A DNA stretch of 10,799 nucleotides, from NCBI GenBank assembly GCA_004552515.1, contig SFOF01000055.1:1-10799 (forward strand), read 5' to 3'. Each line of letters begins with the position of its first letter. The first letter of the stretch is position 1. Shown piece by piece: positions 1 to 7,488 of this stretch. The notes beneath the pieces were generated by a model, which saw only the letters and a program-made list of their open reading frames with translations, was not told where the DNA came from and searched no databases. The stretch comes from Clostridiales bacterium. Its GTDB lineage: Bacteria > Bacillota > Clostridia > Christensenellales > Aristaeellaceae. Position numbers and translations under genes: made by a program.

Positions 1-28
1 ATTGAAGATGGCTTTTGCTGGAGGGCAT
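1..28 (-). CDS. Possible start of a further gene (partial)
   Basis: An ATG at 28-26 opens a frame that stays open to the window edge, giving only MPSSKSHLQ. It is preceded by a plausible Shine-Dalgarno sequence (AAAGGA) about 8 bases upstream and begins 22 bases after the stop codon of the serine hydrolase gene. The spacing is operon-like. Nine residues allow no functional call, and the start could be accidental. Confidence 0.3.
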
Positions 29-50
29 CGACTGGTTCCTTTCCCTGCGG

Positions 51-911
51 TCAGTCACGGTAGGCGTGAACCCAGTCGATGAGCGGCTTCATGTCGCCGG
101 CGTCGAACGAGTGCCACGCCACGGCGCGGTCCTGATCGGGCAGCCCCATCAGCAGCTGGCCGTTCATGCCGCCCTTGGCGAAGCCGTCCGCGCCGCTGCG
201 ATTGAAGCCGTATTCGCGCTCGAGCGAGAGGTCGATCCACGCCTTCGAGAGCAGCCGCCGCCCGCGCCACAGTCCGCCGTCCATGTACAGCCGCGCCAGC
301 TTGGCCGTGTCCGCGCTGCCGGTGTACAGGCCGGTCGCGCCCATGGCGTAGCCCCGCGGGCAGTGGCTGAACGCCATCTCGCGGAAGCCCAGCGGCAGGA
401 GCAGCTCGCGCCAGAGGAAATCATCCAGCGCGCAGCCGGTTCTTTCGGTTACCGCGCGGGAGAGCAGATAGTAGGCCGCGTCGCTGTAGCGGTATTCCGC
501 GCCGGGCGCGAAGGAGAGCGTCGTATTGAAGAGGAAGGCCAGATAATCGCCGCCGGTGACGGGATTGAGATCGGCGACGTCTATGTCCAGATAGCCGCTC
601 GGGAAGCCGGGGCGGTGGCGCAGCAGATGATCGATCGTCATGTCCTCCCAGCGCTCGTCATAGCGCGCGGGCATGAAGCGGCGCAGTATGTCCGCGATAT
701 GGTCGGCGGGATCGATCAGGCCGCGGTCGTACGCCAGCCCGACGGCCGCCGCGGTGAACGCCTTGGCGACGGAATAGCCGTTCTGGCAGACGCCGCACGG
801 TCTGAGCGTCAGCTCCTCGGCCTCGCCGCCGCGCCGAACCTCGGCGATGCGCAGCACGTTGAGATCAAGACGCGCAATTTCGCGCGCCATATCGTTGAGA
901 AAGCGGCTCAT
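51..911 (-). CDS. Serine hydrolase, beta-lactamase (class C/PBP-like) family
   Basis: This 286-residue protein belongs to the beta-lactamase/penicillin-binding-protein fold (PF00144 type), whose members use an acyl-serine intermediate to cleave esters, amides or D-amino acid peptides. Three family motifs are visible. SVAK at residues 47-50 is the SxxK motif, with S47 as nucleophile and K50 as base. YSD at 142-144 stands where YxN is usual. KGG at 246-248 is in the place of the HTG/KTG motif. The segment before the SxxK motif is short and there is no signal peptide or membrane helix, so it is probably cytoplasmic, unlike true beta-lactamases. It is also shorter than typical EstB or AmpC proteins. 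The ATG at 911 has an AGGAGG site 10 bases upstream. It is the last complete gene of the minus-strand hydrolase group. Esterase activity is more likely than antibiotic resistance; the substrate is unknown. Confidence 0.85.
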   Translation of the reverse strand: MSRFLNDMAREIARLDLNVLRIAEVRRGGEAEELTLRPCGVCQNGYSVAKAFTAAAVGLAYDRGLIDPADHIADILRRFMPARYDERWEDMTIDHLLRHRPGFPSGYLDIDVADLNPVTGGDYLAFLFNTTLSFAPGAEYRYSDAAYYLLSRAVTERTGCALDDFLWRELLLPLGFREMAFSHCPRGYAMGATGLYTGSADTAKLARLYMDGGLWRGRRLLSKAWIDLSLEREYGFNRSGADGFAKGGMNGQLLMGLPDQDRAVAWHSFDAGDMKPLIDWVHAYRD

Positions 912-940
912 GCGTTGATTTCCTCCTGTCGATGAATGGG

Positions 941-959
941 GGCGCTTGCCGGAAGCGCC
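941..959. repeat. Inverted repeat upstream of the serine hydrolase gene
   Basis: GGCGCTT (941-947) and AAGCGCC (953-959) are perfect 7-bp arms around a 5-base loop. The repeat lies about 30 bases upstream of the serine hydrolase start codon, so it would be in the leader or promoter region. There is no T-run on either side, so I do not call it a terminator. I found no convincing promoter for the gene between 912 and 1150. Confidence 0.45.
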
Positions 960-1057
960 GCCGGAGCGCGTCTGAAGGATTCCTTAAAACGACCATTTCG
1001 GCGTTGAAATCTCCTGGTTCAGCGCCGTTGATCCGGGATTTTGCCATGAACTGACGA

Positions 1058-1075
1058 AAAATCCGCTTGGATTTT
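1058..1075 (-). terminator. Possible weak terminator after the SGNH hydrolase gene
   Basis: On the minus strand, AAAATCC and GGATTTT form 7-bp arms with a 4-base loop (AAGC) about 75 bases after the SGNH hydrolase stop codon. The downstream arm ends in a T-run continuing as TTCG. The stem is AT-rich, so termination would be weak. It may simply be a structured spacer between SGNH hydrolase and serine hydrolase genes. Confidence 0.35.
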
Positions 1076-1150
1076 CTGTGATCCCTTTCAAATGCACTCC
1101 GGCGAAGCGGATGGACGCGTTGAAACGCCGCCGGTTCTGCGCGGTTCGCA

Positions 1151-2167
1151 TTACTTTTTCAGCGTTTCGCGGATGATCCGCGCCAGATTGGCCGCCATGA
1201 CCTCGTGGCCGCGGATGTTGGGGTGCGTGAAATCGCCGCTCAGTCCGGCGCTGCCCAGCGTCTGAATATCGCGCCCATCGACGGCGAACGCGCCGTATTC
1301 CTGCGCGGCGGATTTGACGATGCGGCGGAAGGCGTCGGCCTTTTCGCTGCCGTCCAGATCGCCCTGATAATAGAATATGTCGATGCAGAAAACCGGCTTT
1401 CCGGGGTTCTTCTGAACGACGGTTCTGACGAAATACTGAACGCGCGCGGCAAATTCTTCCTCGCTCATGTCGAGCGAATTGATGCCCATCTCCAGCACGG
1501 CGATATCCCAGTCGCCCCGCGCGGCCAGCCAGTCGGCCATTGCGCCCTCCATGCGCGCCGAACCGGCATAGCCCATGTTGATGAGATCCATATTGAGCGC
1601 CTCGGCGGTGCGGAAGGCGTAGCTGCCCGGCGGGAGCAGCGACAGCGAGCCGTGCGTGATGGAAGAGCCGTAGATCATCAGCCGCTTTTTCGGCAGATGC
1701 GCGGGATTGGGCGGGCAGACCGAGCCGCTCACGCCGAAAATCTCATAGGACGAGACGGGCAGCAGCAGACGCACGACGCGCGGATCGAACGGATAGCCGT
1801 TTTCGCGGTGAATCCGCTCGAGCAGCGGCATATTGGCGGGCGGCGCGACGTGTATGCGCGTCCTTTCGGTGAACACGACTTTGAGCGCCTCCTGCCAGGG
1901 CGCGCCCATGCTGCCGTAGTAGACCGGGATGACGCGCGCGGACGGCGTGGGATCGGCGCTGTTGATGCGCAGGTCGATATCCGCGCCCTCCTCGCCGGTG
2001 ATTTCAAAGCGCAGTTCAACGCCGGTGCCGCCCCTGTTCAGGCGCTGTCCCTGCGCGCCGAGATGCTCGGATACAGCCTTGGGCGCGCGATACATGATAT
2101 AGCCATCGCCGTCCGGATTTTTTTCGATTTCGGAAACATTATACAGCTCGATGTTCTGGAAAATCAT
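1151..2167 (-). CDS. SGNH/GDSL-family hydrolase (esterase/deacetylase-like)
   Basis: The predicted product has 338 residues. An N-terminal beta-rich region (about 1-155) precedes an SGNH hydrolase domain (about 160-336). The SGNH blocks are clear. GSSITHG at 167-173 carries the nucleophile S169 in a GSS variant of GDS. G202 in GYAGSA fits block II. GIN at 228-230 gives the oxyanion Asn of block III. DFTH at 312-315 supplies the catalytic Asp and His of block V. Such enzymes remove acetyl or other acyl groups, often from carbohydrates; the jelly-roll-like N-terminal region is typical of the carbohydrate-esterase-like branch, but this specificity is inferred. No signal peptide is seen. I chose the ATG at 2167 because TCCTTT at 2179-2184 (AAAGGA on the coding strand) lies 11 bases upstream. 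The frame stays open to 2329, but that extension has no family-like sequence. It lies downstream of the GH2 gene in the same direction. Confidence 0.87.
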   Translation of the reverse strand: MIFQNIELYNVSEIEKNPDGDGYIMYRAPKAVSEHLGAQGQRLNRGGTGVELRFEITGEEGADIDLRINSADPTPSARVIPVYYGSMGAPWQEALKVVFTERTRIHVAPPANMPLLERIHRENGYPFDPRVVRLLLPVSSYEIFGVSGSVCPPNPAHLPKKRLMIYGSSITHGSLSLLPPGSYAFRTAEALNMDLINMGYAGSARMEGAMADWLAARGDWDIAVLEMGINSLDMSEEEFAARVQYFVRTVVQKNPGKPVFCIDIFYYQGDLDGSEKADAFRRIVKSAAQEYGAFAVDGRDIQTLGSAGLSGDFTHPNIRGHEVMAANLARIIRETLKK

Positions 2168-2260
2168 GGGGAATGTAGTCCTTTCATGAGAAAATGAGGC
2201 GCTGCCTGCAAGGGGGCGGCAATGTCTGCGCGCTGCTGCTATTTCTGCTTGGGTGATGCC

Positions 2261-2277
2261 GCGCAATTCGCGGGGAA
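2261..2277. repeat. Imperfect direct repeat, copy 1
   Basis: GCGCAATTCGCGGGGAA matches the copy at 2446-2462 (GCGCGATTTGCGGGGAA) at 15 of 17 positions. Flanking bases are partly similar too: both copies follow a TTGG followed by a GAT within about 15 bases. The function is unknown and chance similarity in GC-rich DNA is not excluded. Confidence 0.4.
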
Positions 2278-2445
2278 ATGCGGTGCGTTGGGTACGATGG
2301 CCAGCTTCAGGCGCGTCTGTCGGCAGCATATGGGCGCGGCGCGCGGTAAAGCGGTGTATGGCTTACCCTTCAGCGCGGGAATAGCTGCCGCCATGACGGA
2401 GCACGTTAATGGCGATGCCGCGCCGCCCTTTTGCATTGGCGATCA

Positions 2446-2462
2446 GCGCGATTTGCGGGGAA
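2446..2462. repeat. Imperfect direct repeat, copy 2
   Basis: This is the second copy of the 17-base repeat described at 2261-2277, in the same orientation, 185 bases further on. The two differences are transitions (A to G and C to T). Confidence 0.4.
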
Positions 2463-2606
2463 GCGCAGCGCCCTGGATGCGGCGATACATGGCCGCCATG
2501 AGATGCAGGGCGTGCGATGCGCGCGGCGGTTGATCCGCCTCTTATGTGGGAAAACGCCTGACTGTCCGCGCGCGCTGCCGCCGGCTCTGTTCCGCCGCGA
2601 CAAAGA

Positions 2607-2646
2607 CCGGCGGGCGGAACGCGGGAAAAGCGTCCCATCCCGCCGG
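2607..2646 (-). terminator. Hairpin terminator after the GH2 gene
   Basis: Twelve bases after the GH2 stop codon the minus strand reads CCGGCGGG, then about 24 bases, then CCCGCCGG: perfect 8-bp outer arms. An inner stem GGGACGC/GCGTTCC (one G-U pair) extends it after a small internal loop, with TTTTCCC as the loop. The stem is very stable, but the following run is only TCTTTGT, so termination may be incomplete and allow some read-through to the SGNH gene. Confidence 0.55.
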
Positions 2647-2658
2647 AAAAAGATGCGG

Positions 2659-5022
2659 TTATTCGGCTTCGACGCTGGCCGAGCCGACGCGCAGCGCGGG
2701 GGAGCCGACGCTCACGGTTACTTTTCCGGGCGTGCTCGTGCGCACGATGGCGACGGCGCGGCCCTCAAAGGCGTGGCAGCGGGCGGAGGTGTACTGATCC
2801 TCGTTCTTCGGATCGCCGCTGAAAATCCCCATCAGCTCGCCGCCGTCCACCAGGCAGTTCAGCTCGCATTTCGCGTCGGGCACGCGGTCGCCGCGCTCAT
2901 CGACGATGGTGATGTCGAAATAGCACAGATCGCGGCGGTCGGCGGCGAAGCGCGTCTTTTCGGGCGCGACGGTCACGGCGTGCGGTTTGCCCACGGTGTG
3001 CAGCGAGGAACGGCCGCACTCGACGCCGTTTTTGTAGGCGACGGCGGTCAGCTCGCCCTTCTCATAGGGAATATCCAGCGTGGCAATCGCCTTTTCCGGG
3101 CGCGCGCGGCCGATCTCGCGGCCGTTGAGCAGGAAGGCGATTTCGTCCGCGTCGGTGTAAACGTCGGTCTTGACCGGCTTGCCCAGATATTTGTCGTCGA
3201 ACGTCCAGGTGTCCAGCACGTCGTACCAGTGCCAGCCGGTGCCGGAGAAGCCCTCGCCGTAGTGCTCGGGATGCGTGGTGAAAATGCGCGGCTCGGTGCT
3301 TCCGATCCACACGGCCTCGCGGAAGTAGGACTGCGGACGGCGGTAGCCGCACAGGTCGAGATCGCCCTGATAGCAGGTGCGCCAGGGGTATTCGGCCAGG
3401 CTGATGCCCGGAATGAAGCCGTCGCGCGCCCACAGAGCGCGGCCCGTGCCCGCCTCGCCCAGGTTGTCATAGGCCGTCCAGGTGAAATCGCCGATGACGT
3501 GATCGTTCTCCAGCACGGCGTGCCAGGAATCATAGAAGCGGATGGCGTGCGTCTCGCTGCCCCAGATGACGCGGTTCGGATAGAGCCTGTGATCGGGCGC
3601 GTAATGCTCGAACAGATAGTTGTAGCCCACGATGTCCAGCGGCGCCATGTAGCCCTCCGTCCAGTCCAGCCAGCTGGTTTCCACGCCGCCCTGGCCGATG
3701 TCGGGATGGCCCTTCAGGAAATCGTGCTTATAGTCCTCGGGGTCGATCTCCTCGGGATACGTCCACATGCCGCATACGCCGGAGGTGACGAAGCGGGTCG
3801 AATCGTATTTGCGGATTTCCTCGCTCAGCTTCCTCGACCAGAGCGCGCCGTCCGAATCGCCGTTGCGCTCGCCGATTTCGTTGCCGATGGAATAGCTGAC
3901 CACGCAGGGATGGTTGCGGTCGCGCAGCACCATGGCGGCGATGTCGCGCGCCCACCAGTCGGCGAACCAGAGATGATAGTCCACGCCGGTTTTCTGCTCG
4001 CGCCACATGTCGAACGCCTCGTCCATGACCAGCATGCCGATGCGGTCACACACCTCGAGCAGCGCCAGAGAGGGCGGGTTGTGGGCGATGCGCACGGCGT
4101 TGAAGCCGGCCTTTTTGAGCAGCGTGAGCTTGCGCTCCTCAGCCGCCGGGAACGCCGCCGCGCCCAGCACGCCGTGATCGTGATGGATGCAGCCGCCGCG
4201 CATCTTCAGGGGCTTGCCGTTCAGCCGGAAGCCGTGAACCGCGTCGGCCTCGATGGTGCGGATGCCGAACGCCGTTTCCGCCTCGTCGGTCAGAGCGCCG
4301 TCCGCGTAGATTTCGGTTTTGAGCGTGTAGAGCGCGGGGGAGTCAACGTCCCACAGCTGCGGATGATCGACGGAAAGCGTCAGCTCGAGCGGCGTTTTTT
4401 CGCCCGCCAGAACGGAGAGCGCGCCCTGCGCCTGCGCGGCAACCTGTCCGTCGGGAGCAATGACAGTGGCTTTGACCGTCACGCTGGCGGCTCTGTCGGC
4501 GGCGATGGCATAGGCGGCCTTGACCGCTGCCTTTTCCTCAGTGGCCTCGGGCGTGGTGATGAACAGATCGCGCGGCTCGACGCGCACCTCGCCGCCCGTC
4601 CAGAGGAACACGTCGCGGTAGATGCCCGCGCCGGAATACCAGCGGGTGGAGGGCTGTATGCCCTTGGTGGAGATGGCCAGCTTGTTGGTGCGGCCAAAGC
4701 GCGTCTTGCCGGTCAGATCGACCAGAACGGGCGCGTAGCCGTGCGGGTGCATGATCAGAACATCCTCGTTGTACATGACCTCGGCGCACATATACGCGCC
4801 GTCCAGATCGAGGATCATGTGCCGCTTTTCATCGCCGGGCGTGAGATACTTGACGTAATGGCCGTCTCCGCCGGGGAAGAAGCCGTTCGATGCGCCGCCG
4901 GGCACGTCCGCGCTGCGGGGCAGGGAGATCGTATAATCGTTGGGCAGATCGACGGGAATATAGCGGCCGTTCGTTCCGGGGGCCTTCAGGAGCCAGTCCT
5001 TCGAGATGCAGGTTTTTCTCAT
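2659..5022 (-). CDS. Glycoside hydrolase family 2 (beta-galactosidase/glucuronidase-like)
   Basis: The 787-residue protein is a retaining exo-glycosidase of GH2. The N-terminal sugar-binding domain (about 1-145) is followed by an immunoglobulin-like domain (about 146-255) and the TIM barrel (about 256-560). RIAHNPPS is at 311-318. The general acid/base is E382 in the IGNE motif (379-382). The nucleophile is E490 in WGSET (487-491). The C-terminal 200 residues match the usual DUF4982 plus GH2 C-terminal domain layout; LLNGREIGRA at 631-640 is typical of DUF4982. The length is normal for this subgroup. No signal peptide is present, so the substrate is probably an imported oligosaccharide or glycoside. 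The ATG at 5022 has AAAGGA about 10 bases upstream. It has its own promoter (5065-5093) and a downstream hairpin. Beta-galactosidase is the default guess; glucuronidase or other specificity cannot be settled by eye. Confidence 0.93.
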   Translation of the reverse strand: MRKTCISKDWLLKAPGTNGRYIPVDLPNDYTISLPRSADVPGGASNGFFPGGDGHYVKYLTPGDEKRHMILDLDGAYMCAEVMYNEDVLIMHPHGYAPVLVDLTGKTRFGRTNKLAISTKGIQPSTRWYSGAGIYRDVFLWTGGEVRVEPRDLFITTPEATEEKAAVKAAYAIAADRAASVTVKATVIAPDGQVAAQAQGALSVLAGEKTPLELTLSVDHPQLWDVDSPALYTLKTEIYADGALTDEAETAFGIRTIEADAVHGFRLNGKPLKMRGGCIHHDHGVLGAAAFPAAEERKLTLLKKAGFNAVRIAHNPPSLALLEVCDRIGMLVMDEAFDMWREQKTGVDYHLWFADWWARDIAAMVLRDRNHPCVVSYSIGNEIGERNGDSDGALWSRKLSEEIRKYDSTRFVTSGVCGMWTYPEEIDPEDYKHDFLKGHPDIGQGGVETSWLDWTEGYMAPLDIVGYNYLFEHYAPDHRLYPNRVIWGSETHAIRFYDSWHAVLENDHVIGDFTWTAYDNLGEAGTGRALWARDGFIPGISLAEYPWRTCYQGDLDLCGYRRPQSYFREAVWIGSTEPRIFTTHPEHYGEGFSGTGWHWYDVLDTWTFDDKYLGKPVKTDVYTDADEIAFLLNGREIGRARPEKAIATLDIPYEKGELTAVAYKNGVECGRSSLHTVGKPHAVTVAPEKTRFAADRRDLCYFDITIVDERGDRVPDAKCELNCLVDGGELMGIFSGDPKNEDQYTSARCHAFEGRAVAIVRTSTPGKVTVSVGSPALRVGSASVEAE

Positions 5023-5064
5023 CGCTTGATCGTCCTTTCAATTCGTGAATGGGAAGGTGCTTTC

Positions 5065-5093
5065 ATTATGCACGATAACGGCTCATTTTGCAA
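5065..5093 (-). promoter_or_regulatory. Sigma-A type promoter of the GH2 gene
   Basis: On the minus strand, TTGCAA (5093-5088, 4 of 6 to TTGACA) is followed after exactly 17 bases by CATAAT (5070-5065, 5 of 6 to TATAAT). A start at about 5058 would leave a leader of about 35 bases before the GH2 ATG. The -35 box overlaps a direct repeat TGCAAAA (5086-5092 and 5100-5106 on this strand), and a short GTGC/GCAC inverted repeat (5057-5060, 5070-5073) brackets the -10 box. Either could be an operator. Confidence 0.7.
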
Positions 5094-5130
5094 TGTATTT
5101 TTTGCATCTGCCGGCAAAAAAGGCTTGTCG

Positions 5131-5170
5131 AAAATAAAGAAAAATCCGCGCCCCAAAATCGGAACGCGGA
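5131..5170 (-). terminator. Intrinsic terminator of the serC-serA operon
   Basis: Fifteen bases after the serA stop codon, the minus strand forms a 10-bp stem, TCCGCGTTCC with GGGGCGCGGA (two G-U pairs), around the loop GATTTT. It is followed immediately by TTTTTCTTTATTTT. This is a textbook rho-independent terminator, and it isolates the serine operon from the GH2 promoter just downstream. Confidence 0.88.
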
Positions 5171-5185
5171 AAAGGCGATGCAAAA

Positions 5186-6358
5186 TCACACGCGGGCGAA
5201 ATAGCGCGCGCGGTAGACTGGCTCGAGCGCCTCGACGCGACGGATGGTTTCCTCGGAGAGCGCGTCGTCCAGATCGAGCACGGTGTAGGCGAATTCGCCG
5301 CGGGATTTGTTGACCATGTTGTCGATATTTACGCCCTGCTCGGCCAGCGCGGAGGTGATGCGGCCCACGGTGTTGGGCACGTTGGCGTGCATGACGGTGA
5401 GCCGGTAGCGGAAGGCGTCGGTCAGCGGGCAGGCGGGATAATTGACAGAATTGACGATCGAGCCGGTTTCGAGATAGTCCTCCAGCTGGCGGCTGATCAT
5501 ATCCACGCAGTTGTCCTCGCTCTCGGGCGTGGACGCGCCCAGATGCGGAATGGCCACGACGCCGCGCTGTCCCAGCAGCTCGTCGCAGGGGAAGTCGGTC
5601 ACATAGCGGCGAATCTTGCCGCCGGCGATGGCCGCGAGCAGATCGGCGTTGTTGACCAGCTCGCCGCGCGCCAGATTGAGCAGCGCCGCACCGTCCTTCA
5701 TTTTGGCGAATACGGCGGCGTTGAAGGAGCCGCGGGTGGAATCCATCAGCGGCACATGGATGGAGAGATAATCGCACTGGGGCAGCATCTCGTCCTGATT
5801 GTCAACATGGACGATCTTGCGGGAGAGCTTCCAGGCGTTGGCGACGGAGATGTAGGGATCATAGCCCAGCACGCGCATTTTGAGGTCGGCCGCCGCGTTG
5901 GCCACCAGGCCGCCCACGCCGCCCAGGCCAATCACGCCCAGCGTCTTGCCCATGATTTCCGGGCCGACGAACTGGTTCTTGCCCTTTTCGACCAGCTTTG
6001 CGACGGCCGCGCCCTGTCCCCTGAGCGTCTGCGCCCATTCGATGCCGCCCACGATGTCGCGCGAGGCCAGCAGCAGCGCCGCGATGGCCAGCTCCTTGAC
6101 GGCGTTGGCGTTCGCGCCCGGCGTATTGAACACGACGACGCCGCGCTTGCCGTAATCCTCGACGGGGATGTTGTTGTAGCCCGCGCCCGCGCGGCCCACG
6201 GCCAGCAGCTTCTCCGGCACGGGCAGATCGTGCATGGCGGCGCTGCGCACGATGATCGCGTCGGGATTTTCGATGTCCTTGCCGACGGTGAATTTGTCCG
6301 CGGCCAGCACGTTCTTATACACCGGAGAAATCTCGTTGAGCGTTTTGATATTAAACAT
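5186..6358 (-). CDS. serA: D-3-phosphoglycerate dehydrogenase with ACT domain
   Basis: SerA oxidises 3-phosphoglycerate to 3-phosphohydroxypyruvate with NAD, the first step of serine synthesis. The 390-residue product is the short form: substrate-binding domain (about 1-95 and 285-310), Rossmann domain (about 96-284) and C-terminal ACT domain (about 318-388). GLGGVG at 144-149 is the dinucleotide loop, and D167 is the likely adenosine-ribose ligand. R231 (NLARGELVN), E260 and H272 (PHLGAST) are the expected catalytic residues. The ACT domain suggests feedback control, probably by serine, but this form lacks the extra domain of long SerA proteins. I chose the ATG at 6358: AAGGAG (6369-6374) lies 10 bases upstream, whereas a TTG at 6367 would be too close to it. 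The gene overlaps the end of serC by 8 bases (ATGTTTAA), implying coupled translation. Confidence 0.96.
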   Translation of the reverse strand: MFNIKTLNEISPVYKNVLAADKFTVGKDIENPDAIIVRSAAMHDLPVPEKLLAVGRAGAGYNNIPVEDYGKRGVVVFNTPGANANAVKELAIAALLLASRDIVGGIEWAQTLRGQGAAVAKLVEKGKNQFVGPEIMGKTLGVIGLGGVGGLVANAAADLKMRVLGYDPYISVANAWKLSRKIVHVDNQDEMLPQCDYLSIHVPLMDSTRGSFNAAVFAKMKDGAALLNLARGELVNNADLLAAIAGGKIRRYVTDFPCDELLGQRGVVAIPHLGASTPESEDNCVDMISRQLEDYLETGSIVNSVNYPACPLTDAFRYRLTVMHANVPNTVGRITSALAEQGVNIDNMVNKSRGEFAYTVLDLDDALSEETIRRVEALEPVYRARYFARV

Positions 6359-7430
6359 GGCTCTCAAACTCCTTCATGAATTCAACCAGCGCCTTCACGC
6401 CCTCGATGGGCATGGCGTTGTAGATGCTGGCGCGGATGCCGCCCACAAGGCGGTGGCCCTTCAGGTTGACCAGACCGTGCGCGGCGGCTTCCTTGACGAA
6501 TTCCGCGTCGCGGTCGGGGCTGTCGGTGACGAAGGTGACGTTCATGCGCGAGCGGGAGGCGGGATCGGCGGTGCCGCGGAAGAGGCGGCTGTTGTCGATC
6601 GCGTCGTAGAGCAGCTTTGCCTTTTCGATGTTGACCGGCTCGATGCCCTCGACGCCGCCCTGCTTTTTGAGCCACTTGAGGCACAGGCCGCACATATAGA
6701 TGGCGTAGGTCGGCGGGGTGTTGATCATCGAGTCGTTCTCGATCTGCTTCTGCCAGTCCATGATTTTGGGCGTGATGGGCAGGCAGTGGCCGGGCAGGTC
6801 GTTGCGGACGATGAGCAGCGTCACGCCCGCCGGGCCGATGTTCTTCTGTGCGCCGGCATAGATCACGCCGAAGCGGCTCACGTCGTATTTTTCGGAGAGG
6901 ATGTTGGAGGACATATCGGCCACCAGCGGCACATTGCCGGTTTCGGGCAAGGCGGAATAGCGCGTGCCGAAGATGGTGTTGTTGGTGGTGATGTAGAAGT
7001 AGTCGGCCTCGGGATCGAAGGTCTTTTCATCCCAGGCGGGAATGCGGACGTAGTTTTCCTCGCGCGAGGAGGCCACGCAGCGCGCCTGGCCGTACTTACC
7101 GGCCTCGACCATTGCGCCGTGGGCGAAGTTGCCGCTGTCGATGTAGTCGGCGCGGCCCGATTTGGTCATGAGGTTCATGGGGATGGCGGCGAACTGCTGC
7201 GTCGCACCGCCCTGCAAAAGCAGGATGGAATAGTTGTCCGGCACGTGCATCAGCTCGCGCACAAGGGAGACAGTCTCCTGATAGATGGGGAGGTACATCT
7301 TAGATCGGTGACTCATCTCCATGACCGACATGCCGGTGGAGCCGTAACAGCACATCTCGAGGGCGGCGGTCTGTAGGGCTTCGAGGGGCATGGCGGCGGG
7401 GCCGGCGGCGAAATTGTAAACGCGATCCAT
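6351..7430 (-). CDS. serC: Phosphoserine aminotransferase
   Basis: SerC is a cytosolic PLP enzyme that converts 3-phosphohydroxypyruvate and glutamate to phosphoserine and 2-oxoglutarate; it can also act in pyridoxal phosphate synthesis. The product has 359 residues, the usual length. Family motifs are plain: FAAGPA (7-12), STGMSVMEMSHRS (31-43), LLQGGATQQF (71-80) and DMSSN (172-176). The PLP-binding K196 lies in AGAQKNIGPAG (192-202). The C-terminal phosphate-binding segment is GHRLVGGIRASIYNAMP (325-341). AAGGAGG is placed 7 bases before the ATG at 7430, an optimal site. It is the first gene of the serC-serA operon and is driven by the strong promoter at 7489-7517. I see no defect in the protein. 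Confidence 0.97.
   Translation of the reverse strand: MDRVYNFAAGPAAMPLEALQTAALEMCCYGSTGMSVMEMSHRSKMYLPIYQETVSLVRELMHVPDNYSILLLQGGATQQFAAIPMNLMTKSGRADYIDSGNFAHGAMVEAGKYGQARCVASSREENYVRIPAWDEKTFDPEADYFYITTNNTIFGTRYSALPETGNVPLVADMSSNILSEKYDVSRFGVIYAGAQKNIGPAGVTLLIVRNDLPGHCLPITPKIMDWQKQIENDSMINTPPTYAIYMCGLCLKWLKKQGGVEGIEPVNIEKAKLLYDAIDNSRLFRGTADPASRSRMNVTFVTDSPDRDAEFVKEAAAHGLVNLKGHRLVGGIRASIYNAMPIEGVKALVEFMKEFESHV
6369..6374 (-). promoter_or_regulatory. Ribosome binding site that fixes the serA start
   Basis: AAGGAG on the minus strand, inside the last codons of serC, sits 10 bases before the ATG at 6358. It lies only 1 base before the alternative TTG at 6367, which rules the TTG out as the main start. 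Confidence 0.75.
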
Positions 7431-7452
7431 GATGAATCCTCCTTAAATATCA

Positions 7453-7487
7453 CGGGCGATATAGGGCGCCCGCGGAAAATATATCGC
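7453..7487 (-). promoter_or_regulatory. Overlapping inverted repeats in the serC leader
   Basis: Two inverted repeats share bases. Pair A is GCGATATA/TATATCGC (7456-7463 and 7480-7487), perfect 8-bp arms 16 bases apart; its upstream arm covers the expected start of transcription (about 7482). Pair B is CGGGCG/CGCCCG (7453-7458 and 7467-7472), perfect 6-bp arms with an 8-base loop, ending 8 bases before the serC ribosome binding site. They cannot both form in RNA. Pair A might instead be an operator in DNA. Confidence 0.5.
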
Positions 7488-7488
7488 T

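Larger units (their letters stand above)
2168..2658. other. Gene-free stretch between the SGNH and GH2 genes
   Basis: These 491 bases hold no ORF with a recognisable product or convincing start. Short frames on both strands give Arg/Ala/Cys-rich translations typical of non-coding GC-rich DNA. The stretch contains a hairpin just after the GH2 gene (2607-2646) and an imperfect 17-base direct repeat (2261-2277 and 2446-2462). It should also hold the promoter of the SGNH hydrolase gene if that gene is transcribed separately, but no clear -35/-10 pair was found. A decayed gene or intergenic repeat element is possible. Confidence 0.5.

Noticed and set aside
865..1047. A 60-codon minus-strand frame overlapping the start of the serine hydrolase gene
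   Set aside because: It overlaps a well-supported gene in another frame, lacks a convincing ribosome binding site, and has no recognisable sequence.
1205..2197. A 330-codon plus-strand frame opposite the SGNH hydrolase
   Set aside because: It is the antisense shadow of the SGNH gene, with no motif and low-information composition.
2168..2329. N-terminal extension of the SGNH hydrolase by 54 codons
   Set aside because: The extension is not family-like and the internal ATG at 2167 has a good ribosome binding site.
2431..5313. A 960-codon open frame on the plus strand opposite the GH2 gene
   Set aside because: Its translation is Arg/Ala/Val/Gly-rich without any known motif, while the minus strand carries an intact GH2 enzyme with both catalytic glutamates. 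Long antisense frames are expected in GC-rich coding DNA.
6359..6367. TTG start for serA three codons upstream
   Set aside because: The AAGGAG site is only 1 base from that TTG but 10 bases from the ATG at 6358.
5387..7376. Long plus-strand frames opposite serA and serC
   Set aside because: They are antisense shadows; serA and serC are unmistakable on the minus strand.
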